From Spirochaetia bacterium (lineage in GTDB: Bacteria; Spirochaetota; Spirochaetia; Treponematales; Breznakiellaceae), in NCBI GenBank assembly GCA_025997595.1, contig BNUU01000009.1, positions 1 to 54,406 on the forward strand: a DNA stretch of 54,406 nucleotides, in the 5' to 3' direction. Shown here piece after piece: positions 50,103-54,406 of this stretch. The notes beneath the pieces were generated by a model, which had not been told where the DNA came from, made no database searches, and worked only from the letters and a program-made list of their open reading frames with translations. Each line of letters begins with the position of its first letter. The first letter of the stretch is position 1. The translations under genes were made by a program, and so were the position numbers.

Positions 50103-50456
50103 ATGATAAACGAACGATTAAAAATCCTTATTTCCAATTTGGGTATGAAAGAAAAAGAATTTGCGCAAAAAATAGGGTTTACCCAGGCGTATATATCCAT
50201 GATATTAACGGGGAAAAAGACCAACCCCAGCTCCCGTTTTTTTGATTCGGTCTCCCGGGCTTTTTATGTCAATACGGAATGGCTCCGCGCCGGGGAAGGG
50301 GAAATATTTTCATTCTCCGACCTCAACCTGTCCCCCACGGATGCCTCGCTCCTGGCAAAATACCGGCTCCTGCCCGCCGGTGAAAAGGCGCTCGTCGACG
50401 GGCTTGTGGACGCAATCCTGCTTAAAAGCATGGCCGCAAGGGAAGAAAAGCAGTAG
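50103..50456 (+). CDS. XRE-family repressor-like regulator 2
   Basis: A 117-residue phage-repressor-like regulator. Helix-turn-helix at about 15-36 (MKEKEFAQKIGFTQAYISMI), then FYVNTEWLRAGEGEIF (54-69) at the end of the DNA-binding domain, and a tail helix LLAKYRLLPAGEKALVDG (83-100). The GC content is higher in the second half. It shares its design with XRE 1 but the two proteins are not close copies. A 45-base piece (50287-50331, encoding [14 protein letters not shown]) recurs with one change inside trpC at the right edge of the window. The divergent small protein resembles the tail helix. Confidence 0.85.
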   Translation: MINERLKILISNLGMKEKEFAQKIGFTQAYISMILTGKKTNPSSRFFDSVSRAFYVNTEWLRAGEGEIFSFSDLNLSPTDASLLAKYRLLPAGEKALVDGLVDAILLKSMAAREEKQ

Positions 50457-50465
50457 GGTCCTATT

Positions 50466-50571
50466 AGAGTTGTTCAATAACTTCAGTTATTGAACAACAA
50501 CCATTAAAAACGCAAAATACGGAGTATTTTGCAGGACTTGTTCGGCAACTAATCGAGTTGTCGAACAAGTC
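50466..50571. terminator. Three-hairpin convergent terminator region
   Basis: Three stems follow one another between the convergent XRE 2 and MFS-HEAT genes: GTTGTTCAATAAC/GTTATTGAACAAC (50469-50498, perfect 13-base stem), GCAAAATAC/GTATTTTGC (50512-50532, perfect), and GACTTGTTCGGCAACT with its inverse (50535-50571, one mismatch). The last ends at the MFS-HEAT stop codon. The first shares 23 identical bases with 2608-2630. Confidence 0.65.
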
Positions 50572-52907
50572 TATTTTAATCTGTTCACCCAGAGCTTCAG
50601 CTTATATGCAGCCCAATGTGCGATGAGGAGCCGGAGGCGCGGGTGGGCGGTCAGTTCGTCGTCCAGGGCCGCTTCGGCAAGAACCGCCTGGGCGATGGCG
50701 CCGTCTGAATCTTCCTTTAATTCCAGTATCCAGCGGGAGAGGGAGGCGCCGCCTTTTTCACCGGAGTATGCGGACACGGCGGCCTGGATGTTTTTGGCGT
50801 GGTTGGCGATGAGGACCAGTTCAGGGTTTTTTTTGTTCAGCCTTCGGCCGCCAAGGTTGGATTTGTAGTACTCAAAGGCCGCTTCCGCCTCGTCAAGGGC
50901 CAGGGTGGCGGCCAGGTTTTCAGCAGATTTTTGATCCGTCTCCAGAAAACGTACCAGGATGGGGTAGAACAGGTTTTGTGTGTTCAGGATTGTCGCCATG
51001 GCGAGGACCACCTCATCCCGCAGATAGGGCGGGGGATTGGCGGAGCGGAGGATGTCCAGCAGCACCGAAAGTGAATTGGGGGAACGGTAAATGCCAAAGG
51101 CCTCCACTCCCATAATTTTGAGCCGGGGATTTTTGGTTTTAAGGATTATCCGCTCAATCTGGGGACGGAAGGCCTCATCCTCAAGGCGGGCCAGGGCGAT
51201 CATCGCTTCACCGGCCAGCATGTAGTCACGGGAGGCCGCCAGCTCCCGCAGCAAGGGTATGGCGGAGGAGACGCTGTGGTTCCCCAGGATGCGGGCGGAG
51301 ATATACGCGGTAGTGAAGGGGTTGTTAATCAGATCAGACATGAGGGCCCTTTCGGCGTCTTCGTTTAATGTTTTTAAGGTTTCCATGGCCCGCAGTGATT
51401 CTAATCTGATGGCGAGCCGGGGTGAACGGGCCCGCTCCAAAAGTCCCTTGATGGCAAGCTGGGAGGGGGTGTCGTGGAGCGCGCCCAGGAGAACTTCCTC
51501 CTCGTGGGAATCGCTGGTTTTGTTGAGCCGGTCAAGGAGCGCGATGGCCCGCAGATCCCGGAAGGAGAACATCACTTCCAGTGCGCCCCGGAAGGGGAGC
51601 GCCCCCAGGGGGGTAAGCTTGCGCTGCAGTACCAGCACAAAAACGGTGAGCCCCAGCATAATGATGTACAGAATTTTAAAGGCGATGAATTTTGACAGGC
51701 CGATGCCGGACATGATATCCAACAGTAATCCTGCGGCAAAGGAACCTCCGGCGCCCGCGAGCCCGAAGATAAAGAAATAGAGGATGCCCATGTCCAGCAT
51801 AAGGTCCATGGGAACAAGGCCCAGAAAATAGGTCTGCGCAATTCCCTCCGCCCCAAGAAAGCCGAAGTTCATCACAAAAAATATTAAAGAAAGAAAGAGA
51901 ATTCCCGTGGTAAGACTTTCTATTGCGCCGGATGGAAAAAAGATGATGGGGATCATGCTGGCAAGGCCGATGAATATGGTGAGGATGAATATGGGTTTTG
52001 CGCCGATCCGGTCAACAAGGAATTTGATCAGGAGCCCGATCATGAGGTTCCCCAATCCGCCAAAGACCGTGTAGAGCGAAACCATGCCATCGCTCTGCAG
52101 AAATACTTCCCGTGAGTAAACCACCAGGAAGGCCCGGGATACGCCGGAGATAAGGGCCATCAGAAATAGTATTACTACGAACTGCTTAAGGCTGGGCTGC
52201 GCCAGGGCTTCCTTAAAAATGGTGAAAAATTTTATCTGTTTACCGTTTTCTTCAACCGGCGGTTCGGGAATTTTTTTGACCAGGACGCCGCTGAGAACTC
52301 CGCTGCCGATACCGAGGGCGAAAATGACGGAATAGAGGTACAGGGGCGGTTCCCGTCCCAGGAGTATGGCGATTGCGAAGCCCGAAAACATGCCGGTGGC
52401 ACTGTTGATGATCTGTATCTGGGTCATGTAGGAGCCCCGGTCGGGCCCGGTGGAGAGGGAACTGAGGATCGGGTTGTTGCCGATCATGCCGATCCCCCGG
52501 GTAACGTGGAACAGGCCCACCCCCAGGAGCAGGAGCCCCAGGGCGAGGTCCCGGTGTCCCGCGGCGGCGGCGAAGGGGGCAAAGACCGCGGCGATCATGC
52601 AGAGCGCCCGCCATGTCCAGGCAAAGCTGAAGATCCCGACGATGGAAAAGCGCCTGGCGAGGAGCTTTCCCAGGGGCAAGAAAAAGAAGGCAAGGTAGAG
52701 CACGGCGTTCAGGAGGCCGATGTAGGTGGAGGACGCCTTAAGGCGCATGGCAAAAAGGGTGACGATGCTCCCCACCAGAAAGTTCCAGGACAGTGAGTTA
52801 AAAACGTTGAATATATTGTACAAATCACGGGCTTTACTGAGACGGTAAGGCGAAAGTGGGGCTGTCATATCTATAAGTATTGTATCCTTTGTCGATAAGC
52901 TTTTCAA
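50571..52907 (-). CDS. Major facilitator fused to a HEAT-repeat domain
   Basis: A 778-residue fusion. Residues about 20-440 have 12 membrane segments of the major facilitator type (SSTYIGLLNAVLYLAFFFLPLG, GSYMTQIQIINSATGMFSG). Residues about 450-770 form a cytoplasmic helical solenoid of HEAT-like repeats: LRAIALLDRL, LAIRLESLRAMETLKTL, YMLAGEAMIALARLEDE, PRLKIMGVEAFGIYR and LRDEVVLAMATIL. The solenoid probably binds a partner or senses substrate. No bacterial family name is certain. The gene stands alone and converges on the XRE 2 gene. Confidence 0.8.
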   Translation of the reverse strand: MKSLSTKDTILIDMTAPLSPYRLSKARDLYNIFNVFNSLSWNFLVGSIVTLFAMRLKASSTYIGLLNAVLYLAFFFLPLGKLLARRFSIVGIFSFAWTWRALCMIAAVFAPFAAAAGHRDLALGLLLLGVGLFHVTRGIGMIGNNPILSSLSTGPDRGSYMTQIQIINSATGMFSGFAIAILLGREPPLYLYSVIFALGIGSGVLSGVLVKKIPEPPVEENGKQIKFFTIFKEALAQPSLKQFVVILFLMALISGVSRAFLVVYSREVFLQSDGMVSLYTVFGGLGNLMIGLLIKFLVDRIGAKPIFILTIFIGLASMIPIIFFPSGAIESLTTGILFLSLIFFVMNFGFLGAEGIAQTYFLGLVPMDLMLDMGILYFFIFGLAGAGGSFAAGLLLDIMSGIGLSKFIAFKILYIIMLGLTVFVLVLQRKLTPLGALPFRGALEVMFSFRDLRAIALLDRLNKTSDSHEEEVLLGALHDTPSQLAIKGLLERARSPRLAIRLESLRAMETLKTLNEDAERALMSDLINNPFTTAYISARILGNHSVSSAIPLLRELAASRDYMLAGEAMIALARLEDEAFRPQIERIILKTKNPRLKIMGVEAFGIYRSPNSLSVLLDILRSANPPPYLRDEVVLAMATILNTQNLFYPILVRFLETDQKSAENLAATLALDEAEAAFEYYKSNLGGRRLNKKNPELVLIANHAKNIQAAVSAYSGEKGGASLSRWILELKEDSDGAIAQAVLAEAALDDELTAHPRLRLLIAHWAAYKLKLWVNRLK

Positions 52908-52943
52908 GTGAGGGGAAATCGGCGGATTTTTTTGATAAACCGC

Positions 52944-52972
52944 TTGACAAAATTTTGATGTTACTATATAAA
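52944..52972 (+). promoter_or_regulatory. Promoter of the trp genes
   Basis: TTGACA (52944-52949) and TATAAA (52967-52972) are 17 bases apart, an excellent match, about 50 bases before the trpD start codon. Confidence 0.75.
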
Positions 52973-53006
52973 GAAACAGTATAAAATTGTTTCTGTCAAT
53001 AGAAAC
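52972..53006 (+). promoter_or_regulatory. Leader with competing hairpins before trpD
   Basis: AGAAACA (52972-52978) can pair with TGTTTCT (52988-52994), or GTTTCT (52989-52994) can pair with AGAAAC (53001-53006) just before the GGGGAG ribosome site. The pairings exclude each other. The first pair could equally be a DNA operator over the transcription start. Confidence 0.45.
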
Positions 53007-53023
53007 GCATGGGGAGAGCTACG

Positions 53024-54067
53024 ATGATAAAAGAGGCGATTGTAAAAGCGGCGAACCGGGAGAACCTGAGTTACGAAATGGCGGAAGCGGTGATGGACGA
53101 AATCATGGGGGGCAAGGCCAGCGACATACAGATGGCAGCTTTTTTGACCGCCATGGCGGTGAAGGGTGAAACCATTGAGGAGATCACCGCATCGGCGGCG
53201 GGGATGCGGAAACACTGCATCAGGATCCTTCACGATATGGATGTGCTTGAGATCGTCGGCACCGGCGGGGACCGGTCAAACTCGTTTAACATTTCTACCA
53301 CCTCGGCGCTGGTTATTTCCGCCGCCGGTATCCCCGTGGCAAAGCACGGCAACCGGGCGGCCTCCAGCAAGAGCGGCGCTGCGGATGTGCTTGAAAGCCT
53401 TGGTGTGGACATCACCGTTTCCCCGGAACAGAGCCTGCATTTGCTCAAAACCATCGGTCTTTGTTTTCTGTTTGCGCAGAACTACCACATTTCCATGAAG
53501 TATGTGGCCCCGGTGCGGAAGGAGCTGGGTATCAGGACCATCTTTAACATTCTGGGGCCCCTGGTAAATCCGGCGGGGGCGAATATGGAACTCCTCGGCG
53601 TCTACGATGCGGATCTGATCGAACCCATGGCAAAGGTCCTTTCGAACCTGGGTGTGAAAAATGCCATGGTGGTATTCGGCCAGGACGGGCTGGATGAAAT
53701 TTCCATGAGCGCACCCACCAGTGTCTGTGAAGTGCGTAACGGCGCTTTCAATTCCTACACGATAGAGCCGGAACAGTTCGGCCTTAAGCGCTGCAAAAAA
53801 GAAGAACTGGCGGGCGGCACCCCGGCGGAGAACGCTCAAATTACCCGCGGCATCCTTTCAGGTAAACCGGGCCCCAGGCGTGACGCGGTACTCCTCAATT
53901 CCGCCGCCGCCATTTCCATTGCCCGCCCCGATGTCTCCATTGCAGAGGGCCTTGCCATCGCCCGTGAAGTGATCGACAGCGGGAAGGCCCTGAAACAGCT
54001 TGAGCAGTTCATCAGCCTTTCCGGCAAGAGCGGCGCTGCGGATGTTCGGCGGGGGCTTAGTTCATGA
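53024..54067 (+). CDS. trpD: Anthranilate phosphoribosyltransferase
   Basis: Joins anthranilate to PRPP in tryptophan synthesis. The 347-residue protein carries [18 protein letters not shown] (PRPP-binding loop), [20 protein letters not shown] (second binding site) and [20 protein letters not shown]. The ATG at 53024 has GGGGAG about seven bases upstream; an earlier ATG at 53009 precedes that site and is rejected. The last 15 residues end [15 protein letters not shown], in which 22 bases copy the conserved second motif, an unusual tail for the family. It overlaps trpC by four bases (ATGA). Confidence 0.95.
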   Translation: MIKEAIVKAANRENLSYEMAEAVMDEIMGGKASDIQMAAFLTAMAVKGETIEEITASAAGMRKHCIRILHDMDVLEIVGTGGDRSNSFNISTTSALVISAAGIPVAKHGNRAASSKSGAADVLESLGVDITVSPEQSLHLLKTIGLCFLFAQNYHISMKYVAPVRKELGIRTIFNILGPLVNPAGANMELLGVYDADLIEPMAKVLSNLGVKNAMVVFGQDGLDEISMSAPTSVCEVRNGAFNSYTIEPEQFGLKRCKKEELAGGTPAENAQITRGILSGKPGPRRDAVLLNSAAAISIARPDVSIAEGLAIAREVIDSGKALKQLEQFISLSGKSGAADVRRGLSS

Positions 54068-54406
54068 TCCTGGATGATATTGCCGCAAGTACCCGGCTGC
54101 GGGTGGAAAAAGCGAAGGCCCTGCGATCCCCGGAAGCGGTGCGGGATGCGGCGCTGACCCGGGCGGCCCTGTCGGGAAACAGGGATACTGTGGAAAAATC
54201 CGGCCGCCGCTTGGCTTTTGAGCAGGCCCTGGCCGCGCCCGGTCTGTCTTTCATCTGCGAGGTGAAGAAGGCTTCGCCGTCGAAGGGGCTTATTTTCCGG
54301 GATACAACAGGGGCGCCCTCTTTTCCCTATCGGGAAATCGCGCAGGAATATGAAAAGGCCGGCGCCGGGGAAGGGGAAATATTTTCATTCTACGACCTCA
54401 ACCTGT
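54064..54406 (+). CDS. trpC: Indole-3-glycerol phosphate synthase, N-terminal part (cut by right edge)
   Basis: Forms the indole ring from CdRP. The visible 114 residues include the normal start ([20 protein letters not shown]) and [15 protein letters not shown] with the catalytic lysines, then [15 protein letters not shown]. In other TrpC proteins the next residues are like ISVLTEP; here the sequence turns into [13 protein letters not shown], a copy of the second XRE gene. Either the gene is interrupted here or the assembly joins two loci at a repeat. The ATG overlaps the trpD stop. Confidence 0.85.
   Translation, partial: MILDDIAASTRLRVEKAKALRSPEAVRDAALTRAALSGNRDTVEKSGRRLAFEQALAAPGLSFICEVKKASPSKGLIFRDTTGAPSFPYREIAQEYEKAGAGEGEIFSFYDLNL

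Noticed and set aside
54064..54406. Calling trpC a definite pseudogene
   Set aside because: The frame is still open at the window edge and the odd segment may come from assembly at a repeat, so the state of the gene is left undecided.

Overview
The window looks like a spirochaete chromosome of the Treponema / termite-gut treponeme type. Grounds: a FliG homologue with a long N-terminal extension beside an M16C peptidase, a CarD-ispD-ispF-nth operon, several lipoproteins with treponeme-style leaders (one ending in SCKTDD plus polyglycine, one in GCKTDE), and a sugar-binding protein whose leader ends in AGGQ. Coding DNA is moderately GC-rich, with two clearly AT-rich accessory patches (about 37.9-39.3 kb and 48.3-49.3 kb). 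The species cannot be named from sequence alone.

Layout. 0-2.6 kb: a Fic-family gene cut by the left edge, an unknown protein, a PhnP-like metallo-hydrolase, ribosomal protein L28 and tRNA-Asn with a duplicated 3' end. 2.6-13.7 kb: a sugar locus on the minus strand (binding protein, two permeases, two GH31 glycosidases, fucU, fucI) with a divergent LacI-type regulator; the enzymes fit use of fucosylated, xylose-containing oligosaccharides such as xyloglucan fragments. 13.8-18.9 kb: a hypothetical protein, a PutP-type symporter, a lipoprotein and an oligopeptide-binding protein. 18.9-28 kb: carD-ispD-ispF-nth, an ABC exporter, a 49-residue membrane peptide, FliG homologue and PreP-like protease. 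28-37.8 kb: ComM-like ATPase, a candidate structured RNA, proS with a nuclease-like gene attached, a MATE pump, ClpB and a deacetylase lipoprotein. 37.9-40.2 kb: an XRE regulator with a divergent small protein, a lipoprotein, a mobile repeat and a MazEF-like pair. 40.3-46.2 kb: a GerMN protein and a four-gene minus-strand cluster (SH3 lipoprotein, ABC-F ATPase, GyrI-like protein, beta-propeller). 46.4-50.6 kb: a large lipoprotein, an integron-like gene cassette carrying traX, an antitoxin remnant and a second XRE/small-protein pair. 50.6-54.4 kb: an MFS-HEAT fusion and the start of a trp operon (trpD, trpC cut by the right edge).

The most unusual signals are: (1) two unrelated loci in which an XRE repressor is divergent to a 63-67 residue protein that resembles the repressor's own C-terminal segment, with palindromic operators between them; (2) a textbook integron cassette of exactly 1000 bp, with no integrase in view; (3) a family of at least seven dispersed palindromic elements built on TTAACCAC...GTGGTTAA, two copies sharing 125 of 130 bases; (4) short copied segments at the right end, including 44 of 45 bases of the second XRE gene inside trpC; and (5) a T9 tract that separates a good lipoprotein start from its reading frame. 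All homology calls are by eye; no database search was possible.
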